Positions 35,318 through 45,423 of a stretch of DNA of 64,000 nucleotides are shown here, piece by piece. Origin of the DNA: Paenibacillus sp. PAMC 26794. GTDB taxonomy: Bacteria > Bacillota > Bacilli > Paenibacillales > Paenibacillaceae. Each line of letters opens with the position of its first letter. Position 1 is the stretch's first letter. The stretch spans positions 62,001 to 126,000 of the forward strand of contig NZ_ANHX01000041.1 of the NCBI RefSeq assembly GCF_000316035.1, given 5' to 3'. The notes beneath the pieces were generated by a model. The model was given only the letters and a program-made list of their open reading frames with translations. It did not search any database and was not told the DNA's origin. The translations under genes were made by a program, and so were the position numbers.

Positions 35318-36241
35318 TTAACCGGAGTGTTCTTTGATCAGCTGATGTATCCGATTTTTCTCAGACTCTTCCACCATATAGTAATATACTCCGTCGATTT
35401 TCTTACCTGAGCCTTTAATTTCAACCGATTCCACATGCTCCAGGACGTTACGATAATTACTAAGCATTTGCTTCATCTCATCAAACGAAACGTCTGTTTT
35501 GACATGTTCACTCACTTCTCCGAGCAACGACTCCAACTGAAATACAGTCGATATCTGAACGGTGTTTTTCAGTACTTGTTTTATAATTTCACGTTGCCGA
35601 TCATTTCGCCCCAGATCGCCCTTGGGATCATCGTAACGCATACGTGAAAAACCCAATGCACTTGCACCATCCAAGTGAAGGGTTCCTTTCTCAAATCGAT
35701 GACCCTCATATTCAAAGGCAAAAGGATTGTGGACATCTACCCCACCAACCAAATCGATGACCTTGGCGAATCCTTCCATGTCCACTTTCAAATAATAATC
35801 TATGGGTATTCCGAGGAATTGTTCAACCGTTTGCACAGACATGTTCACACCACCAAAGGCATAGGCATGGTTGATTTTATCCTCTGTTCCATGCCCCACG
35901 ATGCTCGTGCGCGTATCGCGGGGGATATTCAACATGAGCACTGATTTTTGAGCCGGATTCACACTGAGAACGATCATGGTGTCGGAACGTCCACGATCAT
36001 TGGCTCGCTCATCCACACCCAGAATCAGGGCATTGAAAGGTTCCTGATTCTCCATGTCAATCGGGAACCTGCCTCCCCTGTTGTCCACAATGGATACCTG
36101 CTTGATCGGTTCCCGGGGCTCATAGATGTTGTCTGCAGCCGATTTCACATGGAGGTACAGATAGATTGCGTAACCAATGACAATAGCAATCATAAGAATG
36201 AGAACGGTTAACGAAATTTTGATCCCCAGTTTGAGTTTCAT
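35318..36241 (-). CDS. LytR-CpsA-Psr (LCP) family protein
   Basis: About 307 aa. One N-terminal transmembrane helix (about residues 8-30), then the LCP domain: FNALILGVDERANDRGRSDTMIVL, the conserved NIPRDTRTSI arginines, DKINHAYAFGG, and GFSRMRYDDPKGDLGRNDRQREII. LCP enzymes transfer undecaprenyl-linked glycopolymers to peptidoglycan, so this one probably anchors the EPS to the wall. The start at 36241 has GGAGG 7 nt upstream; ATG 36247 is too close. Confidence 0.93.
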   Translation of the reverse strand: MKLKLGIKISLTVLILMIAIVIGYAIYLYLHVKSAADNIYEPREPIKQVSIVDNRGGRFPIDMENQEPFNALILGVDERANDRGRSDTMIVLSVNPAQKSVLMLNIPRDTRTSIVGHGTEDKINHAYAFGGVNMSVQTVEQFLGIPIDYYLKVDMEGFAKVIDLVGGVDVHNPFAFEYEGHRFEKGTLHLDGASALGFSRMRYDDPKGDLGRNDRQREIIKQVLKNTVQISTVFQLESLLGEVSEHVKTDVSFDEMKQMLSNYRNVLEHVESVEIKGSGKKIDGVYYYMVEESEKNRIHQLIKEHSG

Positions 36242-36255
36242 GTTCATGCCTCCGG

Positions 36256-37587
36256 CTACAGAACTGCCGTTTTTCTTCCATCAATATTCGTTAATCCCGG
36301 ACGACCTACAGAGTAATATTGAAACGCTGTATCCTTGATCTGGTCTTCTTCATAAATATTTCTTCCATCGATTAGAATCGGTTGCTTCATATGCACTGCC
36401 AGTTCGGTCAGATTGACCTCCATAAATTCCTTCCATTCCGTTAGAACACAGAGCGCATCAGCACCCTTGGCGGCCTCCATTGCACTGGAGGTCCATGTAA
36501 TTGCCGGTGAATCGACCTCCTTCCGGAAGTTTTCAGTAGCAATGGGATCGTAGGCTTTAACTGTTGCTCCCTGATCAAGCAGACGTTGAATTATTTCAAC
36601 CGCCGGTGCATCTCGTACATCATCCGTGTCCGGTTTGAAAGCAAGACCCCAGACCGCAATTTGTTTGCCATCTAGTACGTCTAATGCCTCTTCCAGTTTA
36701 CGAATCACGTTGAAACGTTGATCCTTGTTCACTTCCACCACGGATTTCAGCAGTTTGAAGTCATAATCTACATTACCTGCAATTTGAATCAGAGCTTGTG
36801 TATCCTTAGGGAAACATGAACCTCCATAACCTATGCCTGCCTTGAGAAAAGATGCACCGATTCGTCTGTCATAGCCCATGCCTTCAGCAACGCGACTAAC
36901 ATCCGCTCCTACCTTTTCGCAGATGTTAGAGATTTCGTTGATAAAGGAGATCTTCGTCGCCAGGAAAGCGTTGGATGCATATTTAATCATTTCGGCCGAG
37001 CGAATATCCGTAACAATAATCTGATCGGTTAATGGCTGATGCAGCTCTTTTAACGTGGCAACTGCCCGATCGCTATGTGTCCCAATGACTATCCGGTCAG
37101 GATATAGTGTATCCTTCACAGCGGTGCCTTCACGCAGGAACTCCGGTACCGATGCCATGTCGAACGGATGACTCGTCAAACTGCTAATCCATTCCTGAAT
37201 GCGATCGTTGGTTCCGACAGGAACCGTGCTTTTAGTCATTATTATTTTATAATTATCCATATAAGAACCAATTTCTCGCGCAACAAGCTCAATATAACTC
37301 AGATTCGCTTCGCCATTCGGCAATGATGGTGTTCCTACTGCAATAATAATGATATCTGAACGATGGATGGCATCCTGAATGTTGGTGGTGAAGGTCAGTC
37401 GGCCCGCATCCATATTGGAAGTCATGACTTCCTGGAGTCCCGGTTCATAGATTGGAACATGACCACCTGTCAGCAGAGTCACTTTTTCAACATTATTGTC
37501 GACACAGATCACGTTATTTCCCAGTTCCGAAAAACATACGCCAGATACCAAACCTACATAACCTGTGCCAATCACCGTAATATTCAT
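36256..37587 (-). CDS. ugd: UDP-glucose 6-dehydrogenase
   Basis: Oxidises UDP-glucose to UDP-glucuronic acid with two NAD. About 443 aa: N-terminal Rossmann motif VIGTGYVG (residues 5-12), central helix, and the catalytic Cys258 in GYGGSCFPKD; C-terminal substrate domain with WGLAFKPDTDDVRDAPA. ATG 37587 has GGGGGAG 8 nt upstream; the frame extends into manC but is not used. With GalU it supplies glucuronic acid, implying an acidic exopolysaccharide. Confidence 0.96.
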   Translation of the reverse strand: MNITVIGTGYVGLVSGVCFSELGNNVICVDNNVEKVTLLTGGHVPIYEPGLQEVMTSNMDAGRLTFTTNIQDAIHRSDIIIIAVGTPSLPNGEANLSYIELVAREIGSYMDNYKIIMTKSTVPVGTNDRIQEWISSLTSHPFDMASVPEFLREGTAVKDTLYPDRIVIGTHSDRAVATLKELHQPLTDQIIVTDIRSAEMIKYASNAFLATKISFINEISNICEKVGADVSRVAEGMGYDRRIGASFLKAGIGYGGSCFPKDTQALIQIAGNVDYDFKLLKSVVEVNKDQRFNVIRKLEEALDVLDGKQIAVWGLAFKPDTDDVRDAPAVEIIQRLLDQGATVKAYDPIATENFRKEVDSPAITWTSSAMEAAKGADALCVLTEWKEFMEVNLTELAVHMKQPILIDGRNIYEEDQIKDTAFQYYSVGRPGLTNIDGRKTAVL

Positions 37588-37619
37588 CCATAATCTCCCC
37601 CATGTCATAAAATTCTTGC

Positions 37620-39002
37620 TTAAACGTGCTTCATATAAGTCTGAACGATATCCTGCCATTCCATGGATATTCTAACGATGTCTTCCTCAATTAATTGACT
37701 GCCGATTTGCACTTCAATGATCTCCAGTTCAGTAACTGCTCTGACCGAATGAAGCATGCTCCGATCAATAATTACCGTATCTCCCTGGCTGATCGTTCGA
37801 CGCTGACCATCCAGTATCAATTCCCCTGTTCCTGATACAACCGTCCATACTTCATTGCGGAGTAGATGGTATTGATAGCTCAGGTTCTTTCCGGCACTAA
37901 TGCAGATTCGTTTGGTGAGAACCTCGCCGCCGGCTTCATTTCTCGTATAATCCAGCACCCGGTAGCACCCCCATCGGCGCTCCTCATACATGGGACGTTG
38001 ATCCTCGTTCTTCACGATCTCCTTGATCCGTGGACTGGCTTCTTTATCACTGACCAGAATGCCATCCGGACTCACAGCGACCACCACACCGGACAACCCC
38101 AATACGGCAACCGGAATGTTCAATTCATTGATCAGGTGAGTATCATGAGAATCATCCGTAATCCAGCCTTTTCCTACAACAGAAGTTCCCATCTCTTCCG
38201 TGAGGGTGTTCCAGGTTCCAAGATCTTTCCAGAATCCGTTGTAAGGAATGGCAATAATCTGATTGGCCTTCTCGACAACCTGGTAATCAAAACTGATTTT
38301 CTGCAATCGTCCATATTGTTTCAGCATCTCGTCATACTGTATGGGCAGCTCCATCTCAATCAGCAGATTGATCAAATAACCCAGCTTAAAAGCAAAAACC
38401 CCGCAATTCCATAATGCGTCCTGCTCAATCATGAGGGCCGCATCGGATTCGCAGGGTTTCTCCTGGAACTTCGCTACATTAACGTATTCGTTGTTACTTT
38501 TGCCGGAAGATATGGATTGCGGAATGATATATCCGTACTTCTCTGAAGGATAGGTCGGTACCACTCCCATTAAAGCCAGATCAGCACCTGACTTATCGAG
38601 CATCTCAGGCAAGGTCGCCAGAACCTCGAAGAATTCCTTTTCGACAAATGGATCTACCGGAAGTACAGCAACCGTTTCACTCAGGCTGACACTCTCCACT
38701 GAATACAGGTAAGAAGCGGCGAGTGCAATGGCAGGAAACGTATCTCTGCGCTCTGGCTCCACAACCAGCTTCACATCGTCCCCAAGTTGTGAAGTCAGAA
38801 TTTCCACCTGAGGCAGACTGGTTGCAATCAACGCCTGTGATGCAAGTCCGGCATGGTTCAGTTGTCGCCATACCCGTTGCACCATCGATTCCGAGTTGTC
38901 CTCGGGTCCATGGAGCACTTTAAGAAATTGCTTGGATCTTGAATCGTTGGATAAAGGCCAGAGACGCTTGCCAGAACCACCGGATAACAAGATACTTCTC
39001 AT
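37620..39002 (-). CDS. manC: Mannose-1-phosphate guanylyltransferase (ManC-like, with cupin domain)
   Basis: Makes GDP-mannose from mannose-1-phosphate and GTP. 460 aa: nucleotidyltransferase domain with LLSGGSGKRLWPLSNDSRSKQFL (seen as SGGSGKRLWPLS then KQF), EPERRDTFPAIALA, PVDPFV and EKYGYI, followed by a cupin region with RWGCYRVLDY, SYQYHLLRNEVWTVVSGTG and GDTVIIDRSMLHSVRA. The cupin part resembles type II PMI modules, so the enzyme may be bifunctional. ATG 39002 overlaps the pyruvyltransferase stop (ATGA). Confidence 0.92.
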   Translation of the reverse strand: MRSILLSGGSGKRLWPLSNDSRSKQFLKVLHGPEDNSESMVQRVWRQLNHAGLASQALIATSLPQVEILTSQLGDDVKLVVEPERRDTFPAIALAASYLYSVESVSLSETVAVLPVDPFVEKEFFEVLATLPEMLDKSGADLALMGVVPTYPSEKYGYIIPQSISSGKSNNEYVNVAKFQEKPCESDAALMIEQDALWNCGVFAFKLGYLINLLIEMELPIQYDEMLKQYGRLQKISFDYQVVEKANQIIAIPYNGFWKDLGTWNTLTEEMGTSVVGKGWITDDSHDTHLINELNIPVAVLGLSGVVVAVSPDGILVSDKEASPRIKEIVKNEDQRPMYEERRWGCYRVLDYTRNEAGGEVLTKRICISAGKNLSYQYHLLRNEVWTVVSGTGELILDGQRRTISQGDTVIIDRSMLHSVRAVTELEIIEVQIGSQLIEEDIVRISMEWQDIVQTYMKHV

Positions 39003-40027
39003 AGGGCTGCACCATCCGAGAGCACAACCGCCCCAGATCCTTTACCTGCCTTGGCTGGTTGGTTATATGTGCTGGTCTGACCGGCTTCCAGTCTGCCTAC
39101 CGGATTATTCCGTGTCCAGGCTGCATAATAATTCGAGTTCTTGCCATACGAATTGTCCAGCAGGATGTTCGGTTGATCCAGGAGACAAGCCAGAATATGT
39201 CCATGCAGGCGAGATGTCGTGACGGTCTTGTATTTGTTGAATTCCTTTATGGCCGTATGTACCATCCGATCAGAGTATTTGTACCACAACCAACGGGCGA
39301 AAGAGTTTCCTTTCCCTGATTTCAAACGGGATGAGATCATGCGAATGATCTTCCGGTCTACCCGGTTGTACAATGTCTCCCAGTCTTTAAACGTGGCCTT
39401 TGGCCCACTGGCGGATTCATAATGTACTTGATTCTGGGTCTTTTCAATGTCTTTACGAAAGAAATACAACATCTCCGCATTAGGTTGGCTTTTGGACTTG
39501 AGAGGCCACAGCTGATGAGCCATATCCGGGGAAAGGTACACTTTCGTTTGTTGAAACTCTTTACTGGCAATCTCATAAGATAATGTATCCCTCACAAAAA
39601 AGTGCAGATCCTTATGACGATTGAATACCTGAGCTGTCTTTTTCAATTCAATGTCACTCTTGTAGAACATCGTCTGTGGCAGAATCACGATCCGGTGATT
39701 CGGATGCTGGGCAATCATTCGTTCTCTCAACTTCTGATGAGCCGGGTACAGATCACCAAAGTTACCACCCCCGTGCAGCACAATCGTGATACCTTCCGGT
39801 ACCTTGAGTGACAAAGGGCAATCCAGAATGCTGTATCTGGCAAGTACATTCATATGGTTGTCTCGGAAGAAAGCTTCCGTACCTTTCATAATCAACAAGT
39901 CTCCACCATTGCTGTGAACCGGGTAATCCAGATAATAGATATCGGTACGTGGCGGAATGACCTTCAGAATCTGAAGTAAATGTCCCTTCAACTCTTCCAT
40001 GGGATGAATATTGTTAGTGCCCAGCAT
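38999..40027 (-). CDS. Polysaccharide pyruvyl transferase
   Basis: About 342 aa, of the EpsI/EpsO/CsaB-like family that adds pyruvate ketals from phosphoenolpyruvate to sugars. Recognisable pieces are DYPVHSNGGDLLIMKG, VLHGGGNFGDLYPAHQ, LPQTMFY, FFVRDTLSYEIA and TTSRLHGHILACLL. ATG 40027 has AAGGAGG 8 nt upstream inside the 3' end of the flippase gene; ATG 40033 is too close. It implies pyruvylated, negatively charged repeat units. It overlaps manC by 4 bp. Confidence 0.93.
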   Translation of the reverse strand: MLGTNNIHPMEELKGHLLQILKVIPPRTDIYYLDYPVHSNGGDLLIMKGTEAFFRDNHMNVLARYSILDCPLSLKVPEGITIVLHGGGNFGDLYPAHQKLRERMIAQHPNHRIVILPQTMFYKSDIELKKTAQVFNRHKDLHFFVRDTLSYEIASKEFQQTKVYLSPDMAHQLWPLKSKSQPNAEMLYFFRKDIEKTQNQVHYESASGPKATFKDWETLYNRVDRKIIRMISSRLKSGKGNSFARWLWYKYSDRMVHTAIKEFNKYKTVTTSRLHGHILACLLDQPNILLDNSYGKNSNYYAAWTRNNPVGRLEAGQTSTYNQPAKAGKGSGAVVLSDGAAL

Positions 40028-41387
40028 CTCCATCTCCTCCTTGGGTGACTCTTCTTTTTTTATTCAACCGTTCATACAGGAAAGCAATATCCTTTTTGTC
40101 AAAAAACATGCCACTGAACTTGACTTTAAACGCGATCTTCATCGCTGCTACAGTAACCAGCATACGTACGATCGAGCCGATAAGCAGGGCAATGGCAATA
40201 CCATTCAGTCCCCATAGTGGAGTCATGACAAAAAACAGACCAATCGTGACAGACAAAGCAATGAGTTGTCTGATCATAACCAGTCCCGGTCTTCCCAAAG
40301 CATTGAATGCAGAGGCGAGAATCCAGGAACCGCCGCCAATAATACATTCAAAAGCCAAAATATAAAATGCCTGACTCGCTTCCAAAAACTCTGCACCAAA
40401 CAAAACACCCATCAGCCAATTCCCTACAAACATGGTCGGTAAGACGATAATCGTCATGATAATTAAAGAAAGTCGGAATGCTCGCCCAACGGTACGAATG
40501 ACCTGATCCTGTGGTAATCCGGTAACCTTGGGGAACACAACACTGCTTATTGCATTTTGCACGGCATTATAGATGCGAGATAACGCAAAGACGACGGAAT
40601 AGAGTCCAAAATCTCTAGGGGTGAGCAGAGCCAATATAATAATTTTGTCGAACTGGGTGTAGAGGGTGCCGAGGAGTTCCACACCAAATACCCGACTGCC
40701 GTAACCAAACAAGTTTTTGGCTGCCTTTCGATCAATCGCCTTGGTAAACCACTTAAAATTCAGGCTATCTCTGAGCGTATATGCTGCCCATGCGACAACA
40801 ATCACTGAACTTGCTATGGACACAAAAGATGCCATGCCAATGCTCATCGCACCCAGCAACCATAAGGAAACCATGACAATCACTTTCAGCACCGGATTGT
40901 ATAACCGTATCCCGTTATACACCTGGAACCTGTCACGACTCTGCGAGAGGGCAGACAACAGATTGATCAGGATCAGCACCGGAATACTGGTGACGGTAAA
41001 CCAGCGGGCAATCGTAATGACCTCTGGGGGATAATCCGCCATCCAGGAAGGCATGTAGATCCAGGCAATCGCTCCAAGAATAAAGCTGATCGGAATTTGG
41101 ACCATGAAGCTAAGTCGCAAATATTCAGCGCTTTTCTCCGCAGCTTCCCGTTTCAGGTTATAAATAATCGAGGTTGGGAGTCCCCAGCTAACGAGACCAA
41201 TGAGAAATGTCGGCCAGAACAAGATCGCCGAAAAAGCGCCTTTACCTTCAACACCAAACATACGGGAAGTAATGATCGACGTAATCGTGGTAAAGACCAT
41301 AATAATGACGTTGGTTCCACTGGTATGCACAATGGTCTGTAACAGACTATTGCCTTTGAAAAGTTTTGGGAGCGCGAGTTGTGACAT
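40014..41387 (-). CDS. Wzx-type polysaccharide flippase (MOP superfamily)
   Basis: 457 aa with about 12-14 hydrophobic helices and family features: TNVIIMVFTTITSIITSRMFGVEGKGAFSAI at the N-terminus, GSRVFGVELLGTLYTQFDKIIILALL in the middle, and GLNGIAIALLIGSIV near the C-terminus. It should flip undecaprenyl-linked repeat units across the membrane. GAGGAA precedes the ATG. It overlaps the pyruvyltransferase gene and follows a GT2 gene by 10 bp. Confidence 0.93.
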   Translation of the reverse strand: MSQLALPKLFKGNSLLQTIVHTSGTNVIIMVFTTITSIITSRMFGVEGKGAFSAILFWPTFLIGLVSWGLPTSIIYNLKREAAEKSAEYLRLSFMVQIPISFILGAIAWIYMPSWMADYPPEVITIARWFTVTSIPVLILINLLSALSQSRDRFQVYNGIRLYNPVLKVIVMVSLWLLGAMSIGMASFVSIASSVIVVAWAAYTLRDSLNFKWFTKAIDRKAAKNLFGYGSRVFGVELLGTLYTQFDKIIILALLTPRDFGLYSVVFALSRIYNAVQNAISSVVFPKVTGLPQDQVIRTVGRAFRLSLIIMTIIVLPTMFVGNWLMGVLFGAEFLEASQAFYILAFECIIGGGSWILASAFNALGRPGLVMIRQLIALSVTIGLFFVMTPLWGLNGIAIALLIGSIVRMLVTVAAMKIAFKVKFSGMFFDKKDIAFLYERLNKKRRVTQGGDGDAGH

Positions 41388-41397
41388 GAACTATTCC

Positions 41398-42297
41398 TCA
41401 TTCCTTACTGTTATATCTGAGTATCCCGATGATTAGACCGTTACGGTAGCAGATTTGAGCGAGTTGCCGGGTGAAACGCTTCGGACTGTATATGCATAAT
41501 AGTGCTCGAATAACCCCTTGCCCCAAACGGATAGCGTGTTTTATCGTTCGAACCACGCCCTTGTCTTTTTTACGAACAGCATCACTGACACCTTGCCAGA
41601 AGACACGGCGCAAAAACCAGTTCTTGGTCGTTCGTTCTTTGGATACCTTGTGCTGAACCGAGCCGAAGGGCGTGTAAAACACTTTATGTTGAACCCTGAT
41701 CCGCGCGATCAGTTCACTCTCTTCATTGGATAACAAGTTCTTCCCCACTCTTCCCAGGTCCTCACGAAAAGGTGCAATGTCCTGAAAGAGCCTTGTACGA
41801 AACGCTACATTCGCACCGAACGGTATCGATGGATTAGGCATCTCAACCACATGGTCTGCATAATCCAAAATGGTATACAGTGACAAGTTCTCGCTAGGAA
41901 TCCACTCTGGCTTCTGGCTCTCCCAGAGAGGCTCAATCTTGCCGCCTACACATCCGATGGAAGAGTCGCTTTCGAAGACACCAACGATATGTTGAATCCA
42001 TAGCGGAGATGCGATTGCATCATCATCCAGGAAAAGAATGTACTCGCCGCGTGCTTCACGGATGGCTCGATTCCTTGCCGCCGATAAACCCGGCTTTTTC
42101 TCCAGGATATACTTGACGTTATTTACGCCTTCGCTGGCCTGAATCTCCTGAACAAGCTGAGCTGTATGATCCGTCGAATTGTTATCAATCACGATAATTT
42201 CAACCTCATATTCAACATGTTGCCTGATGGCACTATGAATGGATTCACTCAGATCATAGGCTCTGTTATACGTACAAATGGCTACAGTGGCTTTCAT
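41398..42297 (-). CDS. Glycosyltransferase family 2
   Basis: 299 aa. GT-A fold: VAICTYNRAYDLSESI (N-terminal nucleotide-binding strand), VIDNNSTDHT, GLSAARNRAI, and the metal-binding LFLDDDA near residue 93; IGCVGGKIEP follows. The C-terminal 60 residues are basic with amphipathic helices, suggesting membrane association. Donor and acceptor are not predictable. GGGG precedes the ATG. Confidence 0.92.
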   Translation of the reverse strand: MKATVAICTYNRAYDLSESIHSAIRQHVEYEVEIIVIDNNSTDHTAQLVQEIQASEGVNNVKYILEKKPGLSAARNRAIREARGEYILFLDDDAIASPLWIQHIVGVFESDSSIGCVGGKIEPLWESQKPEWIPSENLSLYTILDYADHVVEMPNPSIPFGANVAFRTRLFQDIAPFREDLGRVGKNLLSNEESELIARIRVQHKVFYTPFGSVQHKVSKERTTKNWFLRRVFWQGVSDAVRKKDKGVVRTIKHAIRLGQGVIRALLCIYSPKRFTRQLAQICYRNGLIIGILRYNSKE

Positions 42298-42323
42298 TCG
42301 ATCGTCCCCGCATCCTCATTGAT

Positions 42324-43346
42324 TTAGATCGTATAGAGCGAAATCGTTCGCTTGGCGATCCCTGACCATTCCAACTTATCAAGCATAGATTGGAATCCAT
42401 TGCCTTCCCTGAACTCGTCATCCTTGGCACGGATCTTCTTCATAGCTTCTTCCAGTCCCTTCTGATCCGAAGGGTCATACAATACTGCACAGCTCTCGGG
42501 CAAGTACTCTTCCATGAGCCCCATTCTTGGGGCAACGACAGGTTTACCAAAAGACAGTGCCAGAATTGCACTGCCTGACGTCGCAATATTTTTATACGGA
42601 AGAATCATCGAATCAATGGCTTCAAAATAATCCGAGTACTCCCCATCCTGAATAAAATTGAAATACGTGTGAATGCGATCCGAATGGCGTATCGAATCCT
42701 CCAGATCATAGTCAGCTGCTTTCTTGCCAGCAATGAGCAGATGAGCATCCTTCCAATCCAGATGGTTGAACGCCTTGATTAGATCATCCACCCCTTTGTA
42801 CGGCGAAACCTGACCAAAAAAAGCAAAGACATAGTCATTTGCCGGGATGTTAAAGAGGTCTCTGATGTTCTGCCCTGTTCGTCCATATACCCCCTGATAA
42901 TGCCCGTGAGGGATGACTTCAATCTTGTTCTCAGGCACATGAAACGTCTCACTGACGCTGCGAATGAGCGGTTTGCCCATCACAATCAGTTTGGTACAGT
43001 TCCGCACCAGAAAAGTCCTCATCCAGTAATCATGCCACGTTCTGCCGCTGTTATGCGGCCATATGTTATGAACCGTCCAGAACAACTTCGCACCCTTTAG
43101 TCGCACATACATAATCATGAGAATGAAAAACATGGACTTGATGAATGTCGAGAACGCGTTGTTTCCTTTGTAATAAAAACTCGGCCAGTGAAAATGAAGT
43201 ACATCATTCTTACGGACATGTTTTAAGTCTTTTTTGGAAAAATGCTTCACATCCCATCCCTGATCTTCGATGGATTGGGATAATAATTCATTGAATTTGT
43301 TCGTCTTGATCATTTTGGGCAACATGTAAACTACAGGTTCACGCAT
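42324..43346 (-). CDS. Glycosyltransferase family 4 (GumH-like)
   Basis: 340 aa GT-B enzyme. N-terminal half has VLHFHWPSFYY and WTVHNIWPHNSG; C-terminal half has AFFGQVSPYKGVDDLI, LLIAGKK and SMILPYKNIATSGSAILALSFGKPVVAP, which includes the conserved donor-binding region. The HFHW...WTVHN pattern resembles GumH-type mannosyltransferases, in keeping with GDP-mannose supply by ManC in the same operon; the sugar is inferred. AGAGGTG precedes the ATG. Confidence 0.9.
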   Translation of the reverse strand: MREPVVYMLPKMIKTNKFNELLSQSIEDQGWDVKHFSKKDLKHVRKNDVLHFHWPSFYYKGNNAFSTFIKSMFFILMIMYVRLKGAKLFWTVHNIWPHNSGRTWHDYWMRTFLVRNCTKLIVMGKPLIRSVSETFHVPENKIEVIPHGHYQGVYGRTGQNIRDLFNIPANDYVFAFFGQVSPYKGVDDLIKAFNHLDWKDAHLLIAGKKAADYDLEDSIRHSDRIHTYFNFIQDGEYSDYFEAIDSMILPYKNIATSGSAILALSFGKPVVAPRMGLMEEYLPESCAVLYDPSDQKGLEEAMKKIRAKDDEFREGNGFQSMLDKLEWSGIAKRTISLYTI

Positions 43347-43361
43347 GACTACACCTCTGCT

Positions 43362-44297
43362 TTAGGCTGTTCCTTTATACTCTTCTTTGCTCAACGTTTC
43401 GCTTCGGAACTGTTTTCTCAAGCGATACCCGACCAACATGGTTCTGATATTACGCTTGAACAAGGTGAAGTTTTTCCACCATGGATAAAGAGCCAACGTA
43501 TTTTTGAGAAAAAGAACATTTCGTTTCGGATTCTTGGACCATTCCATCATGCGATAATGATGAAGTTGACGCCTCTTTTGTTCCTCGCTCATATCCTTGT
43601 AATACTTAATCAGTACTTTGCGTTGTCCCTGGAACTTTTTCTTGGATGAGGTAGAGATTCGTGGTCCTTGATGGATATAAATATGCACAAGGGGCTCCTT
43701 GATATTGATTGCATGATGCCCTCTTTGCAGAATACGAAGATAGAAATCATAGTCCTGTGCAGAGGTTAATTGTTCATCAAACATGACCGAACGTGCCAAC
43801 TGGGTCTGCACCATGATTTTGGAGGTTTCTCCGATCCAGTTATAGGTCAGCAGATCCGCATAGAAGACGAGATCACGGGATTCAACCGACACCTTTCTGC
43901 GAGTCACCTTGTGATCCTGATCCACATAGACAAGGACTTTACTGCAAAAGCAAAAGAGTTCTTTATTTTGCTCCAGCGTCCGAGTCTGGGATTGAATTTT
44001 ATCAGGTAGCCACTGATCATCATCGTCCAGGAACGCAATATATTTCCCGTTGGCACGTTGTATCCCTAAATTGCGGGCATGATTGGCACCTTGAGCATAT
44101 GGGACCTGGATATATTGTATTCTGTGATCTTCCTTGGTCCATGCTCTGCATACCTCTGCGGTATGATCCTGTGAGCCATCATCCACAATAATAATTTCCA
44201 GAAAGGGATAGGTCTGCGCCAGCACACTTGCCATGGCCTTTTTTAACAATTCAGCGCGATTATGCGTTGTTATAATACAGCTTACCAATGCTTCCAT
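43362..44297 (-). CDS. Glycosyltransferase family 2
   Basis: 311 aa. GT-A features: VSCIITTHNRAELLKKAM, EIIIVDDGSQDHTAEV, GANHARNLGIQRA, and IAFLDDDDQWLPDKI with the DxD-type metal site near residue 97. The C-terminal 70 residues are very basic (KKKFQGQRKVLIKYYKDMSEEQKRRQ pattern) and may be peripheral on the membrane. Donor unknown. AAAGGTGG lies 4-5 nt before the ATG. Confidence 0.92.
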   Translation of the reverse strand: MEALVSCIITTHNRAELLKKAMASVLAQTYPFLEIIIVDDGSQDHTAEVCRAWTKEDHRIQYIQVPYAQGANHARNLGIQRANGKYIAFLDDDDQWLPDKIQSQTRTLEQNKELFCFCSKVLVYVDQDHKVTRRKVSVESRDLVFYADLLTYNWIGETSKIMVQTQLARSVMFDEQLTSAQDYDFYLRILQRGHHAINIKEPLVHIYIHQGPRISTSSKKKFQGQRKVLIKYYKDMSEEQKRRQLHHYRMMEWSKNPKRNVLFLKNTLALYPWWKNFTLFKRNIRTMLVGYRLRKQFRSETLSKEEYKGTA

Positions 44298-44318
44298 AGA
44301 ACCACCTTTCCCTTGAAA

Positions 44319-45386
44319 CTAGGACACTTTCACGTGCACCTTGTCATAGATGGACGATAAATTTTCAATCAGACTGTTCATGTTGAACTTGGATGTGACC
44401 AGTTCCTTATTGTTCAATCCCATGTGCATTCTTAATTCTTTATCCAGAATAAGTCTCTCCAGCACATGAGCCAGAGCTGCTACATCCCCTGGTTCAACGA
44501 GAAAACCATTTAGCTCATCTGTAATCACTTCCGGTATGCCACCCACCCGAGTAGAAACAATCGGCAAACCTTCATTCATCGCCTCCAGAATCGCCATTGG
44601 AAGCCCTTCGTGATAGGAAGGTAGAACTAGCAGATCGGCATGGTGAAGCAAGCGTTCCTTCTCCTCGCCTCTAATCCACCCTGGCACTTCCACATATTCT
44701 GTGATGCCGTAACGCTCAACCAGTGCCCGAACTTCATTAACTTCCCCATCGCCAGCAAGTGTGAAGACCGCTTCGACCCCGCGATGCTTCAATAGTTGAA
44801 TAGCTAGCAGGAGATCATACACGCCTTTTCTCTTACCAAGCCGGCCCATGAACAAGCAACGTGGAACCTGACGCTCTTCCCTAATCGGAGGTTCTTTAAT
44901 GAATACGCCATTGTAGAGCACTTCGATTTTGGATTCGGGGACGATTTGGGAAAAAAAGCTCTTCCATGTATACGATAGTACAATTAATTTATCCACTTGA
45001 TTCAAGACGTACTTGCATAGCTTCTGTTGCAAGGGATGCCGATGATAGAACACATCGAAACTGGAAGCATGGATATGCACAATCACTGGCACTCTGAATA
45101 TTTTGCGGCCAACGAGAATGAACAACGCTTTACGGTAAAAGCTCCCGTTGTAAGACATATGAATATGAATCATATCGGGTTTGAATGTCACGAGCTTCAC
45201 GAGAAATTGAAGAAACCCTTTGATGAAGATGAATAGTCGTGCGAGCACACTACCCGTAATGTAGGTTTCAATCCGCTGTAAATGGTACTGCTCGGCGATC
45301 AATGAATTTTCGATATTCACAATGACACTCACAATTCCGCCCATGTCCTTCGTAGAAGAACCGATGACCAACACCTTAGGTTTCAT
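44319..45386 (-). CDS. Glycosyltransferase family 4
   Basis: About 355 aa GT-B enzyme. It has GSSTKDMGGIVSVIVNI at the N-terminus, MIHIHMSYNGSFYRKA and VIVHIHASSFDVF in the first domain, and LFMGRLGKRKGVYDLL, LAGDGE, VLPSYHEGLPMAILEAMNEGLPIV in the second, where the E-x7-E donor site lies. ATG 45386 has AAGGAG 8 nt upstream; the frame extends upstream over the preceding gene and is not used. Donor unknown. Confidence 0.93.
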   Translation of the reverse strand: MKPKVLVIGSSTKDMGGIVSVIVNIENSLIAEQYHLQRIETYITGSVLARLFIFIKGFLQFLVKLVTFKPDMIHIHMSYNGSFYRKALFILVGRKIFRVPVIVHIHASSFDVFYHRHPLQQKLCKYVLNQVDKLIVLSYTWKSFFSQIVPESKIEVLYNGVFIKEPPIREERQVPRCLFMGRLGKRKGVYDLLLAIQLLKHRGVEAVFTLAGDGEVNEVRALVERYGITEYVEVPGWIRGEEKERLLHHADLLVLPSYHEGLPMAILEAMNEGLPIVSTRVGGIPEVITDELNGFLVEPGDVAALAHVLERLILDKELRMHMGLNNKELVTSKFNMNSLIENLSSIYDKVHVKVS

Positions 45387-45423
45387 TATTCCACTCCTTT
45401 TGAATCGTAAAGAACCCATCTCA